Positions 43,720 through 52,539 of a stretch of 64,000 nucleotides of DNA are shown here, in pieces (positions within the stretch are counted from its first letter, which is position 1; each line of letters opens with the position of its first letter). Below the pieces are notes generated by a model. The model was not told the origin of the DNA and made no database searches. It saw only the letters and a list, made by a program, of their open reading frames with translations. Position numbers and translations under genes: made by a program. Location: contig NZ_BMMS01000022.1 in assembly GCF_014646055.1 (NCBI RefSeq), positions 264 to 64,263 of the forward strand, written 5' to 3'. The stretch is from Wenjunlia tyrosinilytica. GTDB taxonomy: Bacteria > Actinomycetota > Actinomycetes > Streptomycetales > Streptomycetaceae.

Positions 43720-44640
43720 GTGGAGCAGACGTCGCTGCTCTGCGTCCTGTTCGCGTTGCTGGCGGCCGCCAGCAACGCGCTGGGGACCGTACTGCAGCGG
43801 CGTGCCGCGCTCACCGTGCCGCTGTCCCACGGGTTCCATCTGCGGCTGATCACCGAACTGCTCCACCGGCCCATTTGGCTCGGTGGGATGGCGGGGGTTC
43901 TCGCCGCCGCCTGCTTCCAGGCACTGGCCCTGGCGAACGGACCGCTGTCGGTCGTGCAGCCGATCTTTGTGCTCGAACTGCCGTTCGCCCTGCTCATGGC
44001 GGGCGTGGTGCTCGGCCGCAAGCTTCCGCGGGCGGGCTGGGTCGCCGTCGGCTGCATCGTGGTCGGACTGGCCACCGCCCTGGCCGCGGCCTCGCCCACC
44101 CCGGGGCGGTCCCAGGCACCGATGGACCGGTGGACCCTGGCGCTGCTGTGCTGCGGGGCAGCGGTCGCCGCGCTGATCGCGGTGGCGATGCGCCGCCCCG
44201 TCGGCGCCACGCGTGCGGCCTGCCTCGGCACCGCGACCGCCATCGGCTACGCGCTGACCGCCGCCCTGCTGAAGTCCGCCACCTACGAGTGGCAGAGCGA
44301 CGGGATAACCGGCTTCTTCCTGGCCTGGCAGACCTATGCCTTCGCCGCGACCGGAGCGGGCTCGCTCTTCCTCATGGAGAACACCATGCAGTCGGGGCCG
44401 CTGGCCGCGTCCCAGCCCGCCCTCACCCTCGGTGACGCCACGGTGAGCCTCACCCTCGGAGTGACGCTGTACGGGGAGCGGATCCGTCTCGGCTGGTGGC
44501 TCGTCCTGGAACTGCTGGGGGCGGCCCTGATCCTCGTCGGGGCGATCATGCTGGGCAAGGTGCCGCTGACGACCTCGCTCATGGCCCCCTCGGAGGCTCG
44601 GGAGAGCGACGAGGCGGGGGAGCCGGCCCGCCGGCGGTGA
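43720..44640 (+). CDS. DMT-superfamily transporter (EamA-like)
   Basis: 306 residues; GTG 43720 is preferred (GGGAGG six bases before it). About nine to ten membrane helices are visible, beginning with LLCVLFALLAAASNALGTVL and ending with LVLELLGAALILVGAIMLG. A duplicated five-helix pattern with the phrase SVVQPIFVLELPFALL in the first half and AASQPALTLGDA in the second is typical of DMT permeases. Substrate unknown. It starts right after the repeat-rich stretch. Confidence 0.88.
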   Translation: MEQTSLLCVLFALLAAASNALGTVLQRRAALTVPLSHGFHLRLITELLHRPIWLGGMAGVLAAACFQALALANGPLSVVQPIFVLELPFALLMAGVVLGRKLPRAGWVAVGCIVVGLATALAAASPTPGRSQAPMDRWTLALLCCGAAVAALIAVAMRRPVGATRAACLGTATAIGYALTAALLKSATYEWQSDGITGFFLAWQTYAFAATGAGSLFLMENTMQSGPLAASQPALTLGDATVSLTLGVTLYGERIRLGWWLVLELLGAALILVGAIMLGKVPLTTSLMAPSEARESDEAGEPARRR

Positions 44641-45007
44641 CCGGTCGCGGCGCCCCGGTGCGTCACCCGGGAGGGCCGTCGACCCGCAGCGGGATCCGCT
44701 CGGCCGGCTGTGACAGGCTCTCGTCGAGCGCCCCTCGATCACCTCGCCGGGAGGCGTGTGGCCCTCGTCGCACGGAACGCCGGGCAGTTGGGGAATCGGC
44801 CGTGTCCGGCGGCATGGGCCCGGCGCCTCGTCGGGCTCGGGCAGTCGCGGGCGCGGTCGACTCAAGCGAAGGGGAATGGCCGGTCCGGTACATCGGAAGC
44901 ATCCAATCTCGCCGGTGATATGCCCCATTGCCCATCCCCGTGGGCGTTTCGGCGGCCCGGACCGAAGCTCCATCCACCGTTGAAGCGTGTTCGGCGAAAA
45001 TGACGCG
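44641..45007. other. Gap with no intact gene
   Basis: 367 bases. Minus-strand frames contain short protein-like phrases (ALDESLSQPAERIPLRVDG ending at 44663) that could be the tail of a lost gene, but no family or start was found. Its right end must contain the MFS promoter. Confidence 0.35.
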
Positions 45008-46402
45008 GTGACCACACAATCTTCCGGACCCGACAGCGCCGCTCCCCACACCCCGGGCGGCTCGACCGGGCCGGTCTCCGTCCCCTCCACACCGTCCCCG
45101 CCCTCCGGGCCCGGAGCGGACGGACGGCCGGGCGGACGACCGGGCGGACGGCCGGTAGGACGGCTGCGCCGGACGGCCCGGCTCGCCCTCGCCGACATCA
45201 CCCCGTTGCGGACGAGTCCCCACTACCGCCGTGTGTGGTTCGGCCAGACCGTCTCCTCCATAGGCCAGCAGATGACCGCCGTGGCGGTGTCGGTGCAGGT
45301 CTACGCGCTGACGGATTCGCCCTTCGCCACGGGCCTGGTCGGTCTCTTCTCCTTTGTCCCGCTCGTCGTCTTCGGCCTCTACGGCGGGGCCGTCGCCGAC
45401 ACCGTGGACCGCCGCAAGCTCGGGCTCTGGGGCGCCGCGGGACTGTCGCTGCTGTCCGCCGCGCTCGCCGCGCAGGCCTTGCTCGGTACGGGCCAGGTCG
45501 CGGTGCTGTACGCCGTGGTGTCACTGCAGGCCGTGTGCTTCTCGGTGAGCTCGCCCGCCCGGTCCTCGATGATCCCCAAACTGGTGACCGCGCAACAGCT
45601 CCCGGCCGCCAACGCCCTGGCCACCGTCAGCATGAACCTCGGTCTGACCGTCGGACCCCTGCTCGGTGGGGTCCTCATCGGAGCCGGTGGCTACCAGGCG
45701 GCCTACCTCGTCGACACCGTCGCCTTCGCCGCCACCCTGTACGCCATGTGGCGGCTGCCCTCCATGCGCCCCGACGGGGTGCGCAAGGGGCGGGCCTCGG
45801 TCCTGGAGGGGCTGCGCTTCCTTCGCGACCGTCCCAATCTGAGGATGAGCTTCCTCGCGGACCTCGCGGCCATGATCTTCGGTATGCCCCGGGCGCTCTT
45901 TCCCGCCATCGCCGTCGGCTTCTACGGCGGGGACGCGCGAACCGTCGGCCTGCTCGTCGCCGCGCCCGCCGTCGGGGCCCTGCTCGGAGCCCTCTTCTCC
46001 GGCTGGGTCGGCCGGGTGCACCGCCACGGCCTGGCGGTCGTCTTCGCCGTACTGGCCTGGGGGACGGCCATCGCCGGCTTCGGACTGGTGCGGCATCTGT
46101 GGCTGGGGCTGGCCCTGCTCGCCGCGGCCGGATGCGCGGACACCGTCAGCATGATCTTCCGTAACACCATCATGCAGGCCGCGGCCCCCGACGACATGCG
46201 CGGAAGGCTCCAGGGGGTCTTCATCGTCGTTGTCGCCGGAGGGCCCAGGCTGGGCGACTTCGAGTCGGGATCGGTCGCCCAGCTCACCTCGCCGGCCTTC
46301 TCCGCCGTCAGCGGCGGGCTGGCCTGCGTGGTGGCGATGCTCCTGCTCACCGCCCGCCGGCCGGGCTTCGTCCGGTACGACGCCAGGCATCCGACGCCCT
46401 GA
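45008..46402 (+). CDS. MFS-type transporter
   Basis: 464 residues. A 60-residue N-terminal tail rich in Gly, Pro and Arg (with a repeated GGRPGGRP) precedes twelve membrane helices starting at YRRVWFGQTVSSIGQQMTAV. GGAVADTVDRRKLGL is the cytoplasmic loop 2-3 motif of the EntS/MFS_3 group, and GPLLGGVLIGAGGY lies in helix 5. Homologues export siderophores or drugs. Start GTG 45008 is uncertain, as no strong ribosome site exists; GTG 44987 is alternative. A remnant of a related C-terminus is at 56855. Confidence 0.88.
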   Translation: MTTQSSGPDSAAPHTPGGSTGPVSVPSTPSPPSGPGADGRPGGRPGGRPVGRLRRTARLALADITPLRTSPHYRRVWFGQTVSSIGQQMTAVAVSVQVYALTDSPFATGLVGLFSFVPLVVFGLYGGAVADTVDRRKLGLWGAAGLSLLSAALAAQALLGTGQVAVLYAVVSLQAVCFSVSSPARSSMIPKLVTAQQLPAANALATVSMNLGLTVGPLLGGVLIGAGGYQAAYLVDTVAFAATLYAMWRLPSMRPDGVRKGRASVLEGLRFLRDRPNLRMSFLADLAAMIFGMPRALFPAIAVGFYGGDARTVGLLVAAPAVGALLGALFSGWVGRVHRHGLAVVFAVLAWGTAIAGFGLVRHLWLGLALLAAAGCADTVSMIFRNTIMQAAAPDDMRGRLQGVFIVVVAGGPRLGDFESGSVAQLTSPAFSAVSGGLACVVAMLLLTARRPGFVRYDARHPTP

Positions 46403-46404
46403 TC

Positions 46405-46540
46405 CTCGGACCGTGGCGGGCACCGGGAGGCAGAAGGGGTGCCCCGCCGGGTCGAGCAGAACCCGCCAGGGCGCCGGCCCGTGGGGGTGCGGACCGGCGC
46501 CGGGCCGGTGCACGGGCACGGCCGCCGACTGCTCGGGTCC
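46405..46540 (-). pseudogene. Remnant of a VOC (glyoxalase-like) protein
   Basis: On the minus strand the phrase PWRVLLDPAGHPFCLP is the final strand of a glyoxalase/bleomycin-resistance-type domain, including the last metal-ligand region. Nothing upstream of about 40 residues belongs to the family, so this is a truncated copy between the MFS gene and the binding-protein terminator. Confidence 0.55.
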
Positions 46541-46556
46541 CCCCCCACGCGAGTGA

Positions 46557-46581
46557 GCCCTCCCGTCATCGACGGGAGGGC
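46557..46581 (-). terminator. Hairpin after the sugar-binding protein gene
   Basis: GCCCTCCCGTC (46557-46567) and GACGGGAGGGC (46571-46581) form a perfect 11-base stem with a 3-base loop, 33 bases past the stop of the leftward gene. Confidence 0.75.
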
Positions 46582-46613
46582 GCACGGCGGCCCGGCGATC
46601 GGGGGCCTGCGGC

Positions 46614-47723
46614 CTACGGCTGCAGGCCGACCGCGTCGCAGGCGTCCTTGTACTTGGCGGTGCAGATCTCCTGGACCGTGTAGAGGCCGTTGGAGACCAC
46701 ACTCGCGATGTTCTTCTTCGTCAGCTCCACCGGGGTGATGATCACCGCCGGAATGCTCTGGTTCGTCCCGCTGTCGACGAGGTCCGTCGCCACGTCCTCG
46801 AGCTTCTCGCCGCGAGCCGCCGTCACCGCCATCTCGGCGGCGGCGTCGGCCTCCGGCTTGTAGGGCTTGAAGACGCTCATGTACTGGTCGCCGGTGATGA
46901 TGCGCTGCACACCCGCGAGCTCGGCGTCCTGGCCGGTGACCGGGGGGAGCTTGGAGTAGCCGGCCGCCTTGAGGGCGGTGATGATGCCGCCGGCCATGCC
47001 GTCGTTGGCCGAGTAGAAGCCGACGATGTTGTTCTTGCCGAGGGAGGAGATGGCGCCCTTGGCGTTCTTGTTGGCCTCGTCCGGGGCCCAGCCGACGGTG
47101 TCGTACTCCTTGCCGATCTCGACCTTGCCGTCGAGCTCGGAGTGCGCGCCGCGCTTGAAGAAGGCGGCGTTGGGGTCGCCCTTGTCGCCGTTCATCATGA
47201 CGATCTTGCCCTTGGACGCCTTGCCGCCGAGCGCGTCGAGCAGGGCCTTGCCCTGGACCTTGCCGACGTACTCGTTGTCGTAGCTGGTGTAGCCCTTGAT
47301 CGGACCCTCGGCCAGGCGGTCGTACGCGATGACCGGGATGCCCGCGGCGTCGGCCTTCTTCACGGAGCCGGCGATGGACTTGAAGTCCACCGAGTCCAGG
47401 ATCAGGGCGTTGACCTTCTTGGTGATCATGGTGTCGACCTGCTGCTGCTGGGCCGAGGCGTCCTGCTTGGCGTTGGCGTACAGGACCTTGCAGTCCGGAC
47501 ACAGCGACTTGACCTTCTTCTCGATCAGCGGCCGGTCGAACTTCTCGTAGCGCGCGGTCTGGTTCTCCGGGAGCAGCAGGCCGATGGTCAGTGCGCCGTC
47601 CTCGCCGCCCGACCCGGAACCGGTGCTGTCACCGGACTGCTTGGCGCTGCCGCAGGCGGCGAGACCGGTGGCAAGGGAGACGGCTGCGGCAAAAAGCGCG
47701 GCACGGCGCATATAGGTGTTCAC
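46614..47723 (-). CDS. Sugar ABC transporter substrate-binding lipoprotein (xylose type)
   Basis: 369 residues. GTG 47723 has GGAGG nine bases upstream. The signal sequence MRRAALFAAAVSLATGLAAC ends in a lipobox whose Cys would be lipidated. The mature protein is a type I periplasmic-binding fold: ALTIGLLLPENQTARYEKFD, ALILDSVDFKSIAG, IPVIAYDRLAEG, GFYSANDGMAGGIITALKAA and VTGQDAELAGVQRIITGDQY match XylF-like D-xylose-binding proteins. No ATPase or permease gene follows; a terminator comes next. It therefore stands alone or cooperates with components elsewhere. A xylA-xylB-ROK locus lies 35 kb away. Confidence 0.9.
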   Translation of the reverse strand: MNTYMRRAALFAAAVSLATGLAACGSAKQSGDSTGSGSGGEDGALTIGLLLPENQTARYEKFDRPLIEKKVKSLCPDCKVLYANAKQDASAQQQQVDTMITKKVNALILDSVDFKSIAGSVKKADAAGIPVIAYDRLAEGPIKGYTSYDNEYVGKVQGKALLDALGGKASKGKIVMMNGDKGDPNAAFFKRGAHSELDGKVEIGKEYDTVGWAPDEANKNAKGAISSLGKNNIVGFYSANDGMAGGIITALKAAGYSKLPPVTGQDAELAGVQRIITGDQYMSVFKPYKPEADAAAEMAVTAARGEKLEDVATDLVDSGTNQSIPAVIITPVELTKKNIASVVSNGLYTVQEICTAKYKDACDAVGLQP

Positions 47724-47802
47724 GAACGGGGACCTCCTGCCAGGCCGCACCCTGCGGCGGGGGTGCGGCGCAGTCAACTCCGCCCGTGATCGTGGCGTCA
47801 AG

Positions 47803-47822
47803 AAGTTGAAACTTAACGAGTT
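47803..47822. promoter_or_regulatory. Candidate operator upstream of the sugar-binding protein
   Basis: AAGTTGAAACTT (47803-47814) is a perfect 5-2-5 inverted repeat, and AACT-5-AGTT overlaps it (47810-47822), in the only AT-rich patch of the 308-base gap. ROK repressors bind sites with A/T-rich symmetric ends, so control by the xylose regulator is possible. The rest of 47724-48031 has no gene. Confidence 0.45.
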
Positions 47823-48031
47823 GGAAACGGGACCAATTGTTATCCAGTGAAGGATCGCGCCGTCATCGCTGCACACCGAGGAGGCCCTGCCGCCCAGCGA
47901 GAGCCGCTGATCAGGCCCGAGTTGGCCGGATCGGCGCCGTCCTGCGGCACCGGTTCTTGGCGTCGCTTCTTGAAGTCTTCTTGAGGCCGACCGCCCCCCG
48001 TGCACCCCAACGGCACTCCAGGGAACGGCCG

Positions 48032-50446
48032 TTACTGCATCGCGGCGACCTGCTCGCCGACGTCCCGGCGCAGCGCTTCCACCTTCCGCAGTGCCGTCTC
48101 GCTGTCCAGTACGGCCTCGAATGCCCGCTTCAGTACGGTGCTGCCGACTTCGGCCGGTTCCGGTCGCAGTTCATTGAGCATGCCGAGGATGAGCTGCACC
48201 CCGTCGAGGCGTCCCCAGAGGTAGTCGTTCTCGCGCCACTCCTGATGGAAGAAGGCGGCGAAGTGCGACAGCCCCGTGCCCTTCAGCTTCTCCCCGGAGG
48301 TGACGGCGAGCCGGGTCGCGTCCAGGGGACTGAACCGGCGCACTTGGACGGGGCTGAACTGGGGGACCCCGCTCAGCGCGACGATCGGGAAGATCAGCGT
48401 GTCCCAGACGGGGAAGCCCGCGTAGCGGGTGGCGAGCGGCGTCCACTGCTCGGCGGTCCATGTCTCGGTGTACTTGAGGAACCGCTCCCACAGGGCGGCG
48501 CCGCTGTCCTGGGTGAACGCCGACAGCTCGCCTCGGTACGCGTGGACGAGGGCGCTCAGCTCCCGTCCGTGTTCCGCGGCCCAGTCGGCCGGATCCGCGT
48601 GGAGGGCCGCATCCGACAGGGACCGCGGCGCGATGACGGCGGCGATGTCGGACGGGACCTTCCCGGCCGCCGAGGCCGGCATGGCGCCGAGCCCGTCGAT
48701 TATGTCCCACACCGCTCGCTTGACCCGGTCGATCTCGTGGCGGGACGGGGAACCGGCCATGCCGTAGAGGCGGTTGACTCCCTGCACTATGAAGCGCATA
48801 CGGCGTTCGCGGTATCCGAGGTCGAGGGAGCCGAGGAAGTCCTGCAGTGCCTGATCGGTGAACTCGCGGTAGGCGGGCTGCTGTTTCGCCCAGGCGATGA
48901 GGACGGTGTGGACGAAGGCGGCCTGGCTCGAGTCCGGGGGGTAGGCGAAGGCCGCCGCCATCCGGTCGGCGAGTATGGTGATGGCGTCCTCGATCTTCAG
49001 TCGCGCATAGGTGCCGTAGGCGAGACCGGTCGCCTCCCGCGCCTTCCCGTGCAGCACGGCGACCGCTTCCTTGAGCCATTCGCGGTCCGCGACCCGGGTC
49101 ATGGACGCCGTCGGGCCATTGCCGGGCGCCGGCGGCACCGTGCCGTTCGTCGGCGCGACCTGGCGCATCGCCTCCTCGACGAGCCGTTCGACGGTCGCCA
49201 TCTGGTGGTCGGCCACGGCATCGACGTCCCGGATCCTTGCGTTGAGATCGCGCAGCGCCAGCAATTGGTTGAGCAGGGGCTGGTGCCAGGGGATCGTGGT
49301 CCTCACGCGCCACAGCGTGGAGAGCCATCCGGGAGCGCCCACCGGATCGAGGGGCGCGGACGGCTCGGCGTCGGCCGTCCCCGCCGGGGGTGTGGGAGGA
49401 GGGTCGGGTTCGATGTAGACGAGGTGCCTGATGACCTCGGTCTCGGCGCGCTGGCGGCTGATCGCCGCGACCGCGTGGTCGAACGGCGCGTTGTCCAGCA
49501 CCCCTCCGTCGACGAAGGCCGTGGACCACGCCTGTTCCGGCGCGGTGAGGTACTGCGGGAAGAACCGGCGCACGATGGCGTCGAGGTCGCAGGCGCGGCC
49601 CGCGGGCGGCGCCTTCACCTGGAGGTCCTCGGCGAACTCCTTGAGCCGCACGGGCGGGAAGGCCCCGGGGAAGCTGGAGGTGCAGCGCGCGGCCAGGGCG
49701 AGCGCCGCCGTGCTGCCCGGCCCGAAGTCGCTGTCTCCACCGCGGTCATGACGGAACACCAGGGCGTGGTGGTAGGAGCGGTCGTGATGGGCGGCGCCGC
49801 CCGTGCCGAAGTCCACGACACGTTCCACACCGGTGAGGTCGGTGGTGGTCACATAGAGGTGCAGGCGATTGCCCGCCGGTACCAGTCCCGACACCGACGC
49901 GGCGGTCATCGCCTTGTCCGGCCGGTCCATCGTGCTGATGGCGTCGTGCAGCCACCGTGCCATGTCGTCACCGCGCAGCGGGGTGAACCGCCCCGCGGGA
50001 CGCATCGCCACCCGGCCCACGACCGCGCCGATACGGGCCCAAAGAGGCAGCCCCCGGGGCGCGTTGAGCAGACCACCGATGTCGCCGCGGGAGAGCCACA
50101 GATCCCTGAGGGCGTCGTCGGAGCCGTCGTTGGCGAGCGCCTTGGCCAGGCACACGCCATTGATGCCGCCGGCGGAAGTGCCGCTGATGATGTCGATGAC
50201 CACACGCACGGACGGGCCGTCCTCGGCGAGTACGGCGAGCTGTTCGAAGTAGGCGTACTCGGACTGGTCCGTCGTGAAAGGGTTGGTGTCCGGGGCCTGT
50301 TCGAAGGCCCGCGAGGCGACGACGAGCTTGCGCAGCTCCTTCGTCAGCCCGTGCATGTACACGGCGAGCGAGACCCCGCCGTAGCAGACAAGTGCGATCC
50401 GCAGCTCACGCACACCGCGGTCGGCGCCGTTGTGTCGCTCGTTCAT
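48032..50446 (-). CDS. Large patatin-like protein (DUF3376 type)
   Basis: 804 residues; ATG 50446 has AAGGAG. LRIALVCYGGVSLAVYMHG is the oxyanion-hole Gly-rich loop, GTSAGG has the nucleophile Ser 91 (GxSxG), and AFVDGGVLDNAPF gives the Asp of the Ser-Asp dyad, so it should be an active lipid acyl hydrolase. The long C-terminal half (with VKRAVWDIIDGLGAM, FLKYTETWT and YLWGRLDGVQLILGM) matches the extension I know from DUF3376 actinobacterial patatins. No membrane helix is evident; it probably acts on phospholipids at the membrane surface. It is transcribed divergently from a methyltransferase gene. Confidence 0.92.
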   Translation of the reverse strand: MNERHNGADRGVRELRIALVCYGGVSLAVYMHGLTKELRKLVVASRAFEQAPDTNPFTTDQSEYAYFEQLAVLAEDGPSVRVVIDIISGTSAGGINGVCLAKALANDGSDDALRDLWLSRGDIGGLLNAPRGLPLWARIGAVVGRVAMRPAGRFTPLRGDDMARWLHDAISTMDRPDKAMTAASVSGLVPAGNRLHLYVTTTDLTGVERVVDFGTGGAAHHDRSYHHALVFRHDRGGDSDFGPGSTAALALAARCTSSFPGAFPPVRLKEFAEDLQVKAPPAGRACDLDAIVRRFFPQYLTAPEQAWSTAFVDGGVLDNAPFDHAVAAISRQRAETEVIRHLVYIEPDPPPTPPAGTADAEPSAPLDPVGAPGWLSTLWRVRTTIPWHQPLLNQLLALRDLNARIRDVDAVADHQMATVERLVEEAMRQVAPTNGTVPPAPGNGPTASMTRVADREWLKEAVAVLHGKAREATGLAYGTYARLKIEDAITILADRMAAAFAYPPDSSQAAFVHTVLIAWAKQQPAYREFTDQALQDFLGSLDLGYRERRMRFIVQGVNRLYGMAGSPSRHEIDRVKRAVWDIIDGLGAMPASAAGKVPSDIAAVIAPRSLSDAALHADPADWAAEHGRELSALVHAYRGELSAFTQDSGAALWERFLKYTETWTAEQWTPLATRYAGFPVWDTLIFPIVALSGVPQFSPVQVRRFSPLDATRLAVTSGEKLKGTGLSHFAAFFHQEWRENDYLWGRLDGVQLILGMLNELRPEPAEVGSTVLKRAFEAVLDSETALRKVEALRRDVGEQVAAMQ

Positions 50447-50664
50447 GGGCAACTCCTTCGGGCCACCACTATGAGGCAGGGGGAGCCGATCGGACGACGC
50501 CCGGGCAAGAGGCAATCGGGTGAATGTCCATCAGATGCCCCACCTGCCGGTTCTCTTGCCTCCTCGGGTGATGAGTTCATGCCCCGTCCGACATGATGGG
50601 GGCGCGAGTCCGAAGGGCCCCGCGGCAGGGGTTGTACGCAGACGAAACGGATGAGGGAGCACGC

Positions 50665-51480
50665 GTGAGCGACAAGCAGGAGATGCCCGGCCTCGACGGA
50701 CTCGACCGGGGCACCGCGCACAACGCCAGGGTGTGGAACCACTGGCTGGGCGGCAAGGACAACTACAGCGTCGACCGCGCCGTCGGCGACCACATCTTCG
50801 GCATGTTCCCCAATATCGTCCATGTCGCCCGGGCCGACCGGGCATTCCTCGGCCGGGTCGTACGCTTCCTGGCCGAGGAGTGCGGGGTCCGCCAGTTCCT
50901 GGACATCGGCACGGGACTGCCGACCGTGGACAACACCCACGAGGTGGCCCAGAGGGTCGCTCCGGAGAGCCGGATCGTCTACGTCGACAACGACCCCCTG
51001 GTGCTGATGCACGCGCGGGCCCTTCTCACCAGTACACCGGAGGGTGCCACCGACTACATCGACGCCGACGCGCGCGAACCCGGGACGATCCTGGAGGCCG
51101 CGTCGGACACCTTGGACTTCGACCGCCCCGTCGCCGTCATGATGCTCGGCATCCTGAACTTCGTCATCGACGACGACCAGGCGCGGGCGACGGTGGCCCG
51201 GCTGATGGACGCCGTGCCCTCCGGAAGCTATCTGGTGCTGACCCATCCCACACTGGAACTCGGGGGCGAGGGCAATGTGGAGGCCATGAAGTTCTGGAAC
51301 GAGAACGCCACCCCTCCCATCACCTCGCGCACCGGCCGGGAGATCGCCCGGTTCCTCGACGGCCTGGACCTGCTGGAGCCGGGCCTGGTCTCGTGCGCCC
51401 ACTGGCGGCCGGAATTCGCCGAGCTCGACGGAACCCCGGCCCAGGTCTCCCAGTACGGGGCAGTGGGAAGGAAGCCCTGA
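50665..51480 (+). CDS. SAM-dependent methyltransferase (DUF574 type), paralogue 2
   Basis: 271 residues from GTG 50665 with GAGGGAGC upstream. RVWNHWLGGKDNYSVDRAVG, QFLDIGTGLPTVDNTHEVAQ, IVYVDNDPLVLMHARALL and ILNFVIDDDQA are the PF04672 landmarks. It is about equally distant from paralogues 1 and 3, so these are not recent tandem duplicates. Convergent on the XRE-DUF5753 gene with a strong hairpin between. Confidence 0.92.
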   Translation: MSDKQEMPGLDGLDRGTAHNARVWNHWLGGKDNYSVDRAVGDHIFGMFPNIVHVARADRAFLGRVVRFLAEECGVRQFLDIGTGLPTVDNTHEVAQRVAPESRIVYVDNDPLVLMHARALLTSTPEGATDYIDADAREPGTILEAASDTLDFDRPVAVMMLGILNFVIDDDQARATVARLMDAVPSGSYLVLTHPTLELGGEGNVEAMKFWNENATPPITSRTGREIARFLDGLDLLEPGLVSCAHWRPEFAELDGTPAQVSQYGAVGRKP

Positions 51481-51521
51481 CCCCGGTCGGCGGGCCGCGG
51501 GCCGCAGGCCGCCGACCGGGG
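51481..51521. terminator. Strong bidirectional hairpin
   Basis: CCCCGGTCGGCGG (51481-51493) and CCGCCGACCGGGG (51509-51521) form a perfect 13-base stem that exactly fills the gap between the convergent methyltransferase and regulator genes. Confidence 0.85.
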
Positions 51522-52427
51522 CTACATCTCCTTCAGGATGCGGTGGAGAACCGCCGCGGTCGCCGTCGGCGGTTCGGCCTTGATGCCCAGAACGTTCATC
51601 ACATGCCAGTAGTGCTCCACGTCCGACGGTTTGTCGAGGTAGAGAGCACCGGTGAGCTGCTCGAGGTAGACCACGTCGGGAAGCGTTTGCTGGGGCAACC
51701 GCAGGATGGTGAAGGACCCGCACTCGGCGGCGTGGCCCCCGGAGCGGAACGGGATCACCTGGAGCGTGACGTGACCGAGTTCGGTGGCCTCCATCAGGTG
51801 CCGGACCTGGGCGCGCATCGTCTCCGGGCAGCCGAACGGCCTGCGCAGCACCGCCTCGTCCAGCACGGCCCACAGCTTGGGCGCCTGAGGCCCCCGCAGC
51901 ACCCGCTGGCGGTCCATCCGCAGCCGCACCCGGCGTTCGATCTCGTCGTCGTGGGCGCGCTCATGGCCCTGCCGGATGACCGCCCGGGCGTACTCCGGTG
52001 TCTGGAGCAGGCCGGGAACGAACTGGACCTCGTACACGCGGATGACGTGCGCCGCCCCCTCCAACCCGAGGTACGCCTCGAACCAGCAGGGGAGGACATC
52101 CTTGTAGGGCTGCCACCAGCCGGGGGTGTTGGCCTGCTCGGCCAGAGCGAGCAGTGTCGCCCGCTCTCCGTCGTCCCTCACGCCGTAGAGGCTGAGGAGG
52201 TCGCCGACGTCCCGCTGCTTGAACCCGATCCGCCCCAGCTCCAGGCGGCTGATCTTGGACTCGGAGGCCCGGATGACGTACCCGGCGTCCTCCCGCGTGA
52301 TGCCCCTGGCCTCACGCAGCCGGCGCAGCTGTGCACCCACCAGCATGCGGGACACCGTCGGTCCCGCCTGCTGGAGATCGAGGACATGCGCGTCGGGCAA
52401 CTCGCCCGCCGCACGCGCGGTCACCAT
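51522..52427 (-). CDS. XRE-family HTH regulator with DUF5753
   Basis: 301 residues from ATG 52427. HTH at about residues 30-75 (LGAQLRRLREARGITREDAG then ESKISRLELGR-like motifs), followed by a DUF5753 sensing domain (EVQFVPGLLQTPEYARAVI and GGHAAECGSFTILRLP). In streptomycetes these genes are nearly always followed by a small DUF397 gene; none is present here, since the stop abuts the hairpin. It lies between two DUF574-type methyltransferase genes, a frequent company for this regulator class. Confidence 0.92.
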   Translation of the reverse strand: MVTARAAGELPDAHVLDLQQAGPTVSRMLVGAQLRRLREARGITREDAGYVIRASESKISRLELGRIGFKQRDVGDLLSLYGVRDDGERATLLALAEQANTPGWWQPYKDVLPCWFEAYLGLEGAAHVIRVYEVQFVPGLLQTPEYARAVIRQGHERAHDDEIERRVRLRMDRQRVLRGPQAPKLWAVLDEAVLRRPFGCPETMRAQVRHLMEATELGHVTLQVIPFRSGGHAAECGSFTILRLPQQTLPDVVYLEQLTGALYLDKPSDVEHYWHVMNVLGIKAEPPTATAAVLHRILKEM

Positions 52428-52539
52428 GGCTTCCTCCCAACTCGCTTACACTGTAAGAGCGTTTGATCCCACCCTAACGACTCCGGGAAGGGTCCGCGGT
52501 GGCGCGTCGATGCACGCCCGAGTGGCGGGCGTGCGCCTG

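Noticed and set aside
48171-49529. Long open frame antisense-parallel to the patatin gene, and many others of several hundred codons across the window
   Set aside because: They are other-frame shadows created by the very high GC content: compositions are dominated by Arg, Pro and Gly, with no motifs.
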